DNA of 64,000 bases from Clostridia bacterium. GTDB taxonomy: Bacteria; Bacillota; Clostridia; Oscillospirales; Acutalibacteraceae. Every line of letters begins with the position of its first letter. Position 1 is the stretch's first letter. The notes beneath the pieces are model-generated. The model was not told the DNA's origin and searched no databases. It saw nothing but the letters and a program-made list of their open reading frames with translations. The stretch lies in NCBI GenBank assembly GCA_017516315.1, contig JAFXDE010000057.1:21225-85224 (forward strand). The letters run 5' to 3'. Shown here piece by piece: positions 24,901 through 32,308 of this stretch. The position numbers were made by a program, and so were the translations under genes.

Positions 24901-25389
24901 GGTACGGGTGTAGCCTGCGCTTAAAAGAGCGTTGACGGCCTCATGGGTGGAGATTTCCTGAGAAACCTCTATTTTAAAGGAGCGCTTTTCCAGCTCACCT
25001 CTCGGTACGGTAATCTGCACGGCAGCCTCTATACTGCAAAGAGCAAGCTTACATTCTCCGTCGAGAATATTTTTCAGCACACCCATTCTTTTCTGCTCAA
25101 AGTCGAGAGATTTGCTGTCGCTTTCTCTGAAACGGAAATCACGGGCAGGATAAAGCTGCGCTCCGTCACAGAAGGCAGAAATATCCCTGCACAGCTTAGT
25201 TGCCTCGCCCTCGTCGGGACAGATAATAAGCGCTTTTTTACCTGTTTCCTTAACCAGGGAGGAAATGAAGTGCGCTTTGTGTATACGGGAAAGACCTATA
25301 ACGCCGAAAGGATGTACCCCCCGGCGTATACAGTCTTTTATTTTAAGGTATTCTTCGCTTTGACTGAGGATTTTTTCAAAAGCAGACAT
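21925..25389 (-). CDS. mfd: transcription-repair coupling factor
   Basis: 1154 residues, the usual length. Mfd binds RNA polymerase stalled at DNA lesions, pushes it off and recruits UvrA. Visible parts: an N-terminal UvrB-homology region, a CarD-like RNA-polymerase-interacting domain in the middle (GDYVVHAVHGIGIFDGI), a RecG-like SF2 translocase with Walker A GDVGFGKTEVA (about residue 640), the DEEQ box (VDEEQRFGV) and helicase motif VI (QLHQIRGRVGRS), and a C-terminal TRCF domain. It is monocistronic on the minus strand with a GAGGATTTG ribosome site. The + strand reading frames inside it are shadows. Confidence 0.97.
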   Translation of the reverse strand: MSAFEKILSQSEEYLKIKDCIRRGVHPFGVIGLSRIHKAHFISSLVKETGKKALIICPDEGEATKLCRDISAFCDGAQLYPARDFRFRESDSKSLDFEQKRMGVLKNILDGECKLALCSIEAAVQITVPRGELEKRSFKIEVSQEISTHEAVNALLSAGYTRTEQVEGTGQFSLRGGILDIFPPGNDCPVRIEFWGDTVDSVSSFDTESQRRKESLDFVKITPSREVLFDSTEEMKRRLEDFLPSVKGKGSVKAKALISQDIEKLSHFISVANDKYISLAYSEKETVFDYMQDSLIFVCESSSVKQRFNSVSALMTEDIKAMFEEGILTKGLDTFILSWNEILNYYETSGTVYMDNLARGSFDTPVKALVSINASLLSRWDGTLSFLMEDLEPLMKLGFTCVIMAGTEKSAKELAYDLETEGIKSHYFPVIPAEFPEKTVSVISGSVSSGIEYNALKFALFTYGRAVEKQQRKVNPAFRGKKGITSLEEISRGDYVVHAVHGIGIFDGITTMTVGGKIKDFIKINFRGTDVLYLPVTQLDLIAKYISPKDTDKVIKLNRLGSDEWKKTRSRVKSAVKDMAAELTKIYSARLNSQGFAFSPDMDMQNDFERRFEFEETEDQLEAVNEIKRDMERPSPMDRLLCGDVGFGKTEVALRAAFKCVADGKQCAILVPTTILAFQHFQTIKKRFDGFPIEIDMLSRFRSQSDRTKIKKALKRGSIDIIVGTHSIIAKSVEFKDLGLLIVDEEQRFGVAQKEKLKEKFPLVDVLTLSATPIPRTLNMAMTGIRDMSVLEIPPVGRYPVQTYVVPQDMEILAEAMEREIRRGGQVYYLHNRVESIERRAAEIRKYLPDARIGIGHGKMSEDDLSEIWRKLLENEIDILLCTTIIETGVDVPNANTLIIEDADKMGLAQLHQIRGRVGRSSRRAYAYFTYNKNREISEIAQRRLSAIKEFTEFGSGFRIAMRDLEIRGAGNVLGAQQHGHMEAVGYDMYLQILSETIEEEKTGIEVKEKQECLIDISVDAHIPENYIDSVKNRIGMYKRIAEIETREDAMDVLDEFIDRFGEPPKAVEGLVEVALLRSKAAKLGIYEIKQQNTMLLAFVNELKPQFIIAVGHKLRGKAMISAAKTSPYISYKLKNVSPIEGMRELVEALSEEQ

Positions 25390-25463
25390 AGCAAATCCTC
25401 CTTACGGATATTCCGTTAATCTATTATAGTACATTATCCGCTTAAAATAAATACCTTTTTGAT

Positions 25464-25502
25464 AAAAAAAGAGACTGCCTGAGAAATAATTCCGGGCAGT
25501 CC
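25464..25502 (-). terminator. intrinsic terminator of the 31-residue peptide gene
   Basis: Minus strand GGACTGCC/GGCAGTCTC stem followed by seven T. Confidence 0.85.
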
Positions 25503-25529
25503 TTGAATTCTAATTTATGAAAACTGAAA

Positions 25530-25625
25530 TCAGTCGATGATTTCCATAAGTAAGCTGATGCACTTGTCAACGAGGGCTACGATTTTATCCCAATTATCCG
25601 TAATCCAGTCAAATACTACTTCCAT
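25530..25625 (-). CDS. 31-residue acidic amphipathic peptide
   Basis: ATG at 25623-25625, stop TGA at 25530-25532. The peptide starts MEVVFDWITDNW and ends LLMEIID. It has alternating hydrophobic and acidic residues, two Trp and one Cys, no signal peptide, and probably forms one amphipathic helix. The support is regulatory: a consensus promoter (25671-25699), a GAAAGGAG ribosome site and a dedicated terminator, all at normal distances. It could also be read as a small RNA, but the intact frame with a good ribosome site favours translation. The size and pattern recall delta-hemolysin/PSM-type peptides or small membrane-protein regulators. This is a loose comparison, not an assignment. Confidence 0.7.
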   Translation of the reverse strand: MEVVFDWITDNWDKIVALVDKCISLLMEIID

Positions 25626-25670
25626 TTTTCTTTTTCTCCTTTCTTTTACCTCTTTTCTTATGCTGGAAAT

Positions 25671-25699
25671 ATTATACAATAATCGGAAAACAAAGTCAA
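25671..25699 (-). promoter_or_regulatory. strong promoter of the 31-residue peptide gene
   Basis: Minus strand TTGACT (25694-25699), 17-bp spacer, TATAAT (25671-25676). Confidence 0.85.
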
Positions 25700-25853
25700 C
25701 AAAACAGAGAGGAAACAGTATTTATTATCAGATTTTTAATTTTTTCGGAAAAATTTTGATATATTCGGGGGTATTTTTGCGTAAAGCCTGCAAAAAACGG
25801 CATTTTCCCCTGTATAGGTGAGAGACAAAACAAAAACACACAGAAAGGGGTTA

Positions 25854-26336
25854 ATGAACATAGGCAATCTTACATCAAAGGAAAGGCTCTTTTGTACCTA
25901 TTACTGTATTTCGAGAAACGGCGGTGAGGCGGCGGCAAAGTCAGGCTATATTTTCCCTGAAAAAAGCGCCGCGAGACTGCTTAAGAAAAAAGAGGTAAAG
26001 GAAGAAATCGAAAGAAGTGACAGAGAAAAAAGAGCCGCACAGAAGGATATTATATCGGGCTATTACCGTCTCGCCTTCGGCTGCTTTGCCGACGCGGTAA
26101 GTCTCCTTTTTAAGGACGAGGTAACTGAGGAAGAAATCAAAAAGATGGACCTTTATAACATATCCGACATTAAAAGAAAAAAGGGCGGAGAGATAGAGAT
26201 TAAATTTTTCGACCGCCTTAAAGCCCTGGAGCATTTACAGCAGATAAGCTCGCAGGAGGAAAAGGACCCTGCTGAATCTCTTTTCAGAGCGATAGAAAAG
26301 GGGGCGGCGGCCTTAAGAGATGATGAAAATGGCTGA
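25854..26336 (+). CDS. phage terminase small subunit
   Basis: 160 residues. It resembles the Terminase_2 family: LTSKERLFCTYY at the start and a helix-turn-helix-like segment GGEAAAKSGY...SAARLLKKKEV. It recognises the phage packaging site and delivers DNA to the large subunit. The ATG at 25854 is preceded by AGAAAGGGG; an upstream in-frame GTG at 25818 has no comparable site. It overlaps the large terminase by 17 bp. No clear sigma-A promoter is seen upstream, only an imperfect inverted repeat around 25768-25810. Confidence 0.85.
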   Translation: MNIGNLTSKERLFCTYYCISRNGGEAAAKSGYIFPEKSAARLLKKKEVKEEIERSDREKRAAQKDIISGYYRLAFGCFADAVSLLFKDEVTEEEIKKMDLYNISDIKRKKGGEIEIKFFDRLKALEHLQQISSQEEKDPAESLFRAIEKGAAALRDDENG

Positions 26337-27594
26337 AAACAGATTTGAAGCATTTTCGGAGAAGCAGCTTACGGCTCTTTCCTGGTGGCATAAGTCCTCA
26401 CCTTACAGCAGTCTTGACGGACTAATATGCGACGGAGCCGTAAGAAGCGGAAAGACCACATGTATGTCTCTTTCATTTGTACTGTGGAGCTTTTACGCTT
26501 TTGACGACACTTCCTTTGCTGTTTGCGGCAAAACCATTTCCTCTCTGAGGAGGAACATAACCGTTTCTCTTGTTCCTACTCTCAGAGCCCTTGGCTTTGA
26601 TTGCAGAGAGAAGATAAGTCAGAATCTCATCGAAATCTCTTATAAAGGCCGTACAAACCGTTTTTATCTTTTCGGCGGCAGAGACGAAAGCTCTGCTTCT
26701 CTGATACAGGGTATGACCCTCGGCGGTGTTCTTTTAGACGAGGTGGCGCTTATGCCGAGATCCTTCGTAGAGCAGGCGCTGGCACGATGCTCTCTCAGCG
26801 GCTCGAAATTCTGGTTCAACTGTAACCCCGAAAACCCGAAGCATTGGTTTTATGAGGAGTGGATAAAGAAGGCAAGGGAAAAGAACTGTCTTTATCTCCA
26901 CTTTCTTATGAAGGACAACCCCTCTCTTTCTCCTAAGGTTATAAAGCGCTATGAGCGTCTTTACAGCGGAGCCTTTTACGAACGCTTCGTTCTGGGAAGA
27001 TGGGTATCCGTTGACGGCCTCGTTTACGGCGAGGCGGCAAAGGGAAAATATACCTGCACACCTCCGACGGAGAACTTCGAAAAGCACTACATTTCCTGTG
27101 ACTACGGTACGGTAAATCCTACCTCTATGGGTCTGTGGGGACTTTACGGGGGAAAATGGTACAGATTTGACGAGTATTATTACGCTTCACGCCTGGAGGG
27201 CAGACAGCTCACCGATGAAGAATACTATGAAAAGCTGTGCGAGCTGGCAGGAAGCAGGAAAATCGAGGGTGTGGTAATCGACCCCTCTGCCGCCTCCTTT
27301 GCCGAATGTATAAGGAGAAAAGGAAAATACAGGGTTATTCCGGCTAAAAACGATGTGGTTTCGGGTATAAGAAGGGTCCATAGTGCCTTTAAGGAAGGAA
27401 AGATCCTTATTTCACCGGTGTGCGTGGATTCAATCAAGGAATTCTCCCTTTACAGATGGGATGAAAAAGCGGCCGGAGATACACCGAGGAAGGAAAACGA
27501 TCACGCTATGGACGATATAAGATATTTTGTCTCTACCGTACTTGCCGACGGAAGCAGCGGGGGCTTTTTTGCCCTTGCTGCGGCAAGAGAATAA
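26320..27594 (+). CDS. phage terminase large subunit
   Basis: 424 residues, PBSX-like. The N-terminal ATPase motor has Walker A GAVRSGKT (39-46) and Walker B GVLLDEVAL. The C-terminal RNase-H-fold nuclease has acidic residues in SCDYGTVNP, VVIDPSAAS and HAMDDIRYF. It cuts concatemeric DNA and pumps it into the prohead through the portal. Both active sites look intact, which argues against simple decay. It sits between terS and portal in the canonical order. Confidence 0.94.
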   Translation: MMKMAENRFEAFSEKQLTALSWWHKSSPYSSLDGLICDGAVRSGKTTCMSLSFVLWSFYAFDDTSFAVCGKTISSLRRNITVSLVPTLRALGFDCREKISQNLIEISYKGRTNRFYLFGGRDESSASLIQGMTLGGVLLDEVALMPRSFVEQALARCSLSGSKFWFNCNPENPKHWFYEEWIKKAREKNCLYLHFLMKDNPSLSPKVIKRYERLYSGAFYERFVLGRWVSVDGLVYGEAAKGKYTCTPPTENFEKHYISCDYGTVNPTSMGLWGLYGGKWYRFDEYYYASRLEGRQLTDEEYYEKLCELAGSRKIEGVVIDPSAASFAECIRRKGKYRVIPAKNDVVSGIRRVHSAFKEGKILISPVCVDSIKEFSLYRWDEKAAGDTPRKENDHAMDDIRYFVSTVLADGSSGGFFALAAARE

Positions 27595-27631
27595 AATTAT
27601 TTGTCCGACGGACAAAAGAAAGGAGAATATT

Positions 27632-28798
27632 TTGGCATTAGGAAAACGCAAAAAAGCATCTGAAATCAGAGAAGTAGTCGCTGTTCCGCAAACGGGAAGC
27701 ACAGCTCATCCCTTTTCGTCGCTTTCCTCATATATGCCCTCGTCACCTGTAGATACCCGTCTTTATGCGGGGCTTAGGGAGGCAGTGCCTGTAATCGATG
27801 CGGCCATAAGCAAGCTTGTCCGTCTGCTGGGTGAGTTCAGAGTTGTCTGTGACGATGCGGCGGCTCAAAAGGAGCTTACATATTTTCTCGAAAATGTAAA
27901 TGTAGGCGGAACAAGACAGGGCATCAGCGCTTTCGTGGGAACCTTTTTCGAGCAGCTTCTTACCATGGGTACTGCCGTAGGCGAGATGATTACCGATTCC
28001 TCGACCATTACCCATCTTTTTAACAGCTCACTTGACAGCGTTTATCTCTCTGAGGGTAAAAATCCTCTCGACATAGTGATAAACGCCGAAAGCTCAAAGG
28101 GACAGTTCGTTCCCGTCAGATATCCTGAGCTTATCCTTCTTTCCGTGCATAATCCCGAGCCGGGAAAAATCTACGGCACCTCTGTGCTTAAGGGTCTTCC
28201 CTTTGTAAGCGATGTGCTTTTAAAGATTTTCAATACTCTGGGTCTCAACTGGGAAAGAGTGGGAAATGTCCGCTTCGCCGTTACCTACAAGCCTCAGAAC
28301 GACACTATCGATAAGGCTTATGCTCAGGAAAGAGCTGTTCAGGTAGCCAAGGAATGGAGCAATGCCATGAAGTCGGGCGGTCCCGTAAAGGATTTTGTAG
28401 CCGTAGGGGATGTAAGCATAAAGGCTATAGGTGCCGATAATCAGATTCTTGACAGTGAAATCCCCGTAAGACAGCTTCTCGAGCAAATAGTGGCAAAGCT
28501 CGGTATACCGCCTTTTCTTCTCGGTCTCAATTGGTCGACCAGTGAAAGGATGAGCTATCAGCAGGCGGACATTCTTACCAGCGAAATAGATTCCTACCGA
28601 AGAGAAATTACTCCCGTCATAAACCGCATCTGCAGAACCTTTCTCAGTATGCACGGCTACGGATGTGATTTCAGAGTGGAATGGGATAACCTTACCCTGC
28701 AGGATATTTCTCTTATGGCGCAGAGTGAGCTTTACAGAGCTCAGACAGACCGCATTTACCATGAAATAGGAGGTGAAAAGGATGAATATGACGATTGA
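27632..28798 (+). CDS. phage portal protein
   Basis: 388 residues. It forms the dodecameric ring at the capsid vertex through which DNA enters and to which connectors attach. Recognisable portal features are the early VPVIDAAISKLVRLL helix and the later KLGIPPFLLGLNWSTSERMSY stretch typical of the SPP1/HK97-like portal core. The start is TTG at 27632, seven bases after AAAGGAGA. A longer frame running back into terL is rejected because it lacks a ribosome site. The end overlaps the protease gene by 17 bp. Confidence 0.85.
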   Translation: MALGKRKKASEIREVVAVPQTGSTAHPFSSLSSYMPSSPVDTRLYAGLREAVPVIDAAISKLVRLLGEFRVVCDDAAAQKELTYFLENVNVGGTRQGISAFVGTFFEQLLTMGTAVGEMITDSSTITHLFNSSLDSVYLSEGKNPLDIVINAESSKGQFVPVRYPELILLSVHNPEPGKIYGTSVLKGLPFVSDVLLKIFNTLGLNWERVGNVRFAVTYKPQNDTIDKAYAQERAVQVAKEWSNAMKSGGPVKDFVAVGDVSIKAIGADNQILDSEIPVRQLLEQIVAKLGIPPFLLGLNWSTSERMSYQQADILTSEIDSYRREITPVINRICRTFLSMHGYGCDFRVEWDNLTLQDISLMAQSELYRAQTDRIYHEIGGEKDEYDD

Positions 28799-29720
28799 AA
28801 AAGAGCTTGAGCTTATAAACGGCTACACCCGTTCTACTCTTTCTGCCGAGGATGTGTATATCTTTTCCGTCACTCTCTGCGACAATGAGGTGGACAGAGA
28901 TTTCGAGCGCTTCAGTACAGAAAGCCTCGCCCTTTTAGGTGAGCTCTTTAAGGGAAAAACAGGTATTTCGGACCACAGCATGCGCTCAGCGGATCAGAGG
29001 GCGAGGATATTCAGAACCTATACCGAAAAGCAGCCGGGTAAAAAAACCTCCTGCGGTGAGGATTACACGGCTCTCAAGGCCAGAGCATATATGCTCCGTA
29101 CCGACGAGAATGCTTCTCTCATCAAAGAAATAGAGGGCGGCATAAAAAAGGAGGTAAGCATAGGCTGTGCTATGAAGGATTGCCTTTGCTCTGTCTGCGG
29201 AAAGGATATGAAAAGGCATCTGTGCGAGCATATCAAGGGAAAGCTCTACGGCGACAAGCTTTGTCACGGAATCCTTAAAAATCCCACAGATGCGTATGAA
29301 TGGTCCTTTGTGGCCGTGCCTGCTCAGAGAAATGCAGGTGTAACCAAAGCTTTCAACAAGGAGGAAAAAAGAGAAAAAATGACCATAGAGAAATTTAAAA
29401 ATCTCAAGGAAGACACACTTATTACAGCCGAGGAGCTTGAAAGCCTCAAGGCACATATCGGCTCTCTCGAAAATCTTGCCTCAGAGGGCAGGGCATACCG
29501 TGAGCATCTTATTTCGGAAATAAAAAGGTACGCTCTTATCATTATGCCCACAGTAAACCTTTCAGCCTTTATAAAGGGCTGTGACTGTATGGATATCGGT
29601 GAGGTTAAAAGCCTTTGCAAATCTCTCAGAGAGCAGGCTGACAGCCGTATCCCCGCAGCACCTCAGCTCGCACCCGTAAAGGAAACACACAGTAGCGATA
29701 ATTCATATTTTAAAATCTAA
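28782..29720 (+). CDS. prohead protease-like protein with scaffold-like C-terminus
   Basis: 312 residues. The N-terminal ~190 residues look like the HK97/U35 prohead protease fold: the candidate catalytic His is H65 (GISDHSM) and Ser is S126 (KEVSIGC). An inserted Cys/His cluster (CSVCGKDM, HLCEH) probably binds zinc. The segment YEWSFVAVPAQRNAGV ends the protease part. The rest (about 200-312) is helical and charged, as expected for a scaffold region removed during maturation. The start ATG at 28782 follows AGGAGG. It lies upstream of the capsid genes, the usual place. Confidence 0.75.
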   Translation: MNMTIEKELELINGYTRSTLSAEDVYIFSVTLCDNEVDRDFERFSTESLALLGELFKGKTGISDHSMRSADQRARIFRTYTEKQPGKKTSCGEDYTALKARAYMLRTDENASLIKEIEGGIKKEVSIGCAMKDCLCSVCGKDMKRHLCEHIKGKLYGDKLCHGILKNPTDAYEWSFVAVPAQRNAGVTKAFNKEEKREKMTIEKFKNLKEDTLITAEELESLKAHIGSLENLASEGRAYREHLISEIKRYALIIMPTVNLSAFIKGCDCMDIGEVKSLCKSLREQADSRIPAAPQLAPVKETHSSDNSYFKI

Positions 29721-29732
29721 GGAGGAAACATA

Positions 29733-30074
29733 ATGGATAATTATTTTGACGGCTTCGAAAGAAAGGAAGTCACTTTAATCTCAACTCAGGATGTAAAAAA
29801 AGGTGAGGTGGTGGAGTTTCTGGACTCCTACACCGTAGACAAATCTCACAGCGGAGTTAACTTCATTGGTGTATGCACCTATGCACATAAATACAATGCC
29901 AGCGTTCAGCTTAAAGGCTATACCAAAGTTAAATATACGGGTACGGCTCCTCAGTGCGGCTATGAAAAGCTCGTCGGCGACGGTAACGGCGGCGTAAAGG
30001 TCGCTGATAACGGCAGATATATTCTCGTTACCGATGTAGACAATGTGAACGGCATCTGCGGAATCATACTTTAA
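29733..30074 (+). CDS. capsid decoration (cement) protein-like
   Basis: 113 residues, beta-rich (VKKGEVVEFLDSYTV, YILVTDVDNVNGICGIIL), located between protease/scaffold and major capsid. That is the standard place of small decoration proteins that stabilise expanded heads (lambda gpD-like or DUF2190-like). The assignment rests on position, size and strand pattern. Ribosome site AAGGAGGAA. Confidence 0.6.
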   Translation: MDNYFDGFERKEVTLISTQDVKKGEVVEFLDSYTVDKSHSGVNFIGVCTYAHKYNASVQLKGYTKVKYTGTAPQCGYEKLVGDGNGGVKVADNGRYILVTDVDNVNGICGIIL

Positions 30075-30095
30075 TTTTAAGGAGGAAAGAATAAT

Positions 30096-31106
30096 ATGGC
30101 AGCATTTGATAATATCAGACTCGAAAAGGGTCTTTATACCACAGGAAAATCCTTTACTCAGGCTCTCGAAAGCATTGACCCCAGCGAAAACTACAAGGGC
30201 ACCTCGCTCGAAGGCCTCGATGCCTATCAGAGACAGCTCAAGCGCTTCGATATCAAGGTAGGCGGCAGAAACAGTGACTCCATCGAAAAGTTCTTCAGAA
30301 CCACAGACTCTGCGGCGCTTTTCCCCGAGTATATTTCCAGAGCCGTTCATCAGGGCTTTACGGAAAACGATATGGTTTCCCGTATGGTAGCTACTACTAC
30401 GGAAATCGACTCTCTTGACTACCGTTCTCTCGGAATCGATAATACGAAAAGAGAGAACTATATGACTCCGATTTTTGAGGGAACACATATTCCCGAAACA
30501 AGAGTTTCCGTAAAGGAAAATCTCGTCAAGCTCAAAAAAATCGGCAGAATGATTACCTCCTCCTATGAGGCGATCAAATTCCAGCGTCTCGACCTTTTCA
30601 CCGTAGCTCTCAAGCAGATCGGCTATTCCATCGCAATGTCAGAATTTTACAGCGCTCTCGAGGCTCTTCTTGTCGGTGACGGAAGCGGTAAGGATATCCA
30701 GGTAATCACTGTGGAAAACAGCGGTGAATTTACCTATAATGACCTTCTTAAGCTCTGGTCGTCCTTCGACGAGTTCAAGCTTACAACTCTCATTATGTGC
30801 AACGGTATGCTTTCAAAGGTTCTCAGGATGGAGGAGTTCAGAGACTCAGCGGCAGGTCTCAGCTTCCACGGCACAGGCAAGCTTATTACACCCTTCGGTG
30901 CAGAGATTATTTCCTTCCCCGGTCAGGAAGATGAAAGCATTGTAGCTATCGATAAGTCAGCCGCCCTCGAGAGAGTACAGGCAGGCGGTATCGTAACCGA
31001 TTTCGATAAGCTTATCGACAGACAGCTCGAAAGAGCCGCCGTAACGGTAACCGTAGGCTTTGCGAATATTTACAGCGATGCGGCGAAAATGCTCAGCTCA
31101 TACTGA
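30096..31106 (+). CDS. major capsid protein, HK97 fold
   Basis: 336 residues. It builds the icosahedral head. The N-terminal extension (about 1-70) is followed by the HK97-like core, with segments IPETRVSVKENLVKLKKIGR, a spine-helix region QRLDLFTVALKQIGYSIA and the glycine-rich LLVGDGSG turn. The C-terminal part (RQLERAAVTVTVGFANIYSD) fits the axial domain strands. The frame is intact, with a strong AAGGAGGAA site. Confidence 0.85.
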   Translation: MAAFDNIRLEKGLYTTGKSFTQALESIDPSENYKGTSLEGLDAYQRQLKRFDIKVGGRNSDSIEKFFRTTDSAALFPEYISRAVHQGFTENDMVSRMVATTTEIDSLDYRSLGIDNTKRENYMTPIFEGTHIPETRVSVKENLVKLKKIGRMITSSYEAIKFQRLDLFTVALKQIGYSIAMSEFYSALEALLVGDGSGKDIQVITVENSGEFTYNDLLKLWSSFDEFKLTTLIMCNGMLSKVLRMEEFRDSAAGLSFHGTGKLITPFGAEIISFPGQEDESIVAIDKSAALERVQAGGIVTDFDKLIDRQLERAAVTVTVGFANIYSDAAKMLSSY

Positions 31107-31118
31107 TGAGGTGAAGGT

Positions 31119-31481
31119 ATGCCTGATGTCAGCGATGTACTTTCCTGTCTGATGAAATATGCTGATTTAGCGACCTATTTTCCCGAACAGCTTCAGAACT
31201 ACTGCGAAAGGGGACTTAAATGGGTAGAGGATAATCTGAAGCCCGGTGCCGATAAGGAGAGTCCCCTTATCGTACCCACAGCGGCTGCTGTTGCCCACTA
31301 TTACTTTTTTCTTACACGCTTTTCGGAAACGGATAAATACGAGGCTTATACTGCAGGTGATATGACCGTGAGACGAAACATAGAAAAAGAGATGAGCTTC
31401 GAGGTCCGTATAAGGGACGAAGCGTTAGCGGCCGCTAAAGAAATTCTCAGAGACGGAGGCTTTTTATTCCGTGGAATTTGA
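31119..31481 (+). CDS. putative head-tail adaptor
   Basis: 120 residues, mostly helical (VSDVLSCLMKYADLATYF, RIRDEALAAAKEILRDG). It directly follows the major capsid gene, where gp6/gp15-like adaptors that dock under the portal are encoded. There is no diagnostic motif; the call is by position, size and helicity. It overlaps the next gene by 11 bp. Confidence 0.55.
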   Translation: MPDVSDVLSCLMKYADLATYFPEQLQNYCERGLKWVEDNLKPGADKESPLIVPTAAAVAHYYFFLTRFSETDKYEAYTAGDMTVRRNIEKEMSFEVRIRDEALAAAKEILRDGGFLFRGI

Positions 31482-31809
31482 GCTTACCGTAAAAAACAAG
31501 CTTTTCGAAAAGCTGGGAGTCAAAATCACCGTATCTAACGGAGAGAACACCGTTATTTTCAACGGATTTCTTCAGCCCTTAAGATACAAAAATAAAATAT
31601 ATCTCAGCGGTGTTCCTACAGAGCTCGGCTATGACGGACTTAATAAGTATCTGCTTATTGCACCGTGTGAGGTGGGAGAGAGCTGGCTCGAGAACAAGGA
31701 GTATACCATTCAATGTGAAGGCAACACATTTTCTACAGATCACTGCGAGCCTGTTTATTTGGGAAAGAATATTCTTTATTACTGGGCTATAGTCCATAAG
31801 GAGGGGTAA
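31471..31809 (+). CDS. putative head-closure (stopper) protein
   Basis: 112 residues, beta-rich. It starts with GTG at 31471, eleven bases after GGAGG. The length, fold character and second position after the capsid gene fit a head-closure/stopper protein. I see no sequence signature, so another connector role is possible. Confidence 0.5.
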   Translation: MEFELTVKNKLFEKLGVKITVSNGENTVIFNGFLQPLRYKNKIYLSGVPTELGYDGLNKYLLIAPCEVGESWLENKEYTIQCEGNTFSTDHCEPVYLGKNILYYWAIVHKEG

Positions 31810-31810
31810 T

Positions 31811-32221
31811 ATGCAGTCAGCGACAGCACTTATCGATTCTTTTATAATAAGGATTACCGAATCTGAGCTTCTGAGTGATTCCTGCTGTGCCATAAGAGCC
31901 TATGAAAGTAAAAACCTGCCTGTTCCCATAAGAAAGACATATTTTTCTTTTTCGGCAGCGGAGAATAAGCTTTATTATTCCTTTGATACCGACGGCACTA
32001 AAAAGGAAATAAACAGCGTAAAAATTTCAGTCAACTGCTTTATTCCTCTCGAGCTTTCACCTGCTGTAATATATACTCTCACGGAAACGGTTATGGATAT
32101 GCTTATGAAGGGAAATAAGGATATTATCGGCTTGACTGTGGGAAGGATAGAGTTTGACAATGATGTGAATGCTTTCCGCATAAACAGCGAAATTCATTTT
32201 CAGACAGAAAAAAAGGTATAA
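31811..32221 (+). CDS. putative tail-terminator/completion-like protein
   Basis: 136 residues, alpha/beta (SATALIDSFIIRITES at the start, then alternating strands). It is the last gene of the head cassette, placed where siphophage tail-terminator or neck proteins sit. If it truly is a tail-terminator, the cassette was cut exactly at the head-tail border, since no tail tube, tape measure or baseplate gene follows. The ribosome site AAGGAGG is strong. The function is by position only. Confidence 0.45.
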   Translation: MQSATALIDSFIIRITESELLSDSCCAIRAYESKNLPVPIRKTYFSFSAAENKLYYSFDTDGTKKEINSVKISVNCFIPLELSPAVIYTLTETVMDMLMKGNKDIIGLTVGRIEFDNDVNAFRINSEIHFQTEKKV

Positions 32222-32227
32222 AAAACC

Positions 32228-32258
32228 GAGCCGTATCCTAAAAAGGGTACGGCTCTTG
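32228..32258 (+). terminator. hairpin at the end of the phage head cassette
   Basis: 11-bp stem GAGCCGTATCC/GGGTACGGCTC with a 6-base loop. Only two T follow, and they are part of the next promoter. Confidence 0.6.
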
Positions 32259-32284
32259 CTAATGAAGGCTTTAAGTGATATAAT
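32256..32284 (+). promoter_or_regulatory. promoter of the histidine-phosphatase gene
   Basis: TTGCTA (32256-32261), 17-bp spacer, TATAAT (32279-32284). It starts directly after the hairpin, so the gene is transcribed separately from the phage cassette. Confidence 0.75.
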
Positions 32285-32308
32285 AGTCTTATGAAAGGAG
32301 AGAGAAGA

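Larger units (their letters stand above)
25854..32221 (+). mobile_element. phage head-and-packaging gene cassette without tail, lysis or integration genes
   Basis: Nine collinear genes, all intact: small terminase, large terminase, portal, prohead protease, decoration protein, major capsid protein and three head-tail-connector-sized proteins. Spacing is tight or overlapping, and each has a good ribosome site. The cassette ends at a hairpin (32228) after the connector-sized genes. No integrase, recombinase, repressor, primase, holin, lysin, tail tube, tape measure or tail fibre gene is present, and no att-like direct repeats were seen. Codon style matches the host. It may be a defective prophage, a domesticated capsid, or a capsid-forming satellite remnant. 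Confidence 0.8.

Noticed and set aside
25537-25821. 94-codon + strand frame across the 31-residue peptide gene and its promoter.
   Set aside because: It runs through a strong minus-strand promoter, has no ribosome site, and ends in AT-rich noncoding sequence.
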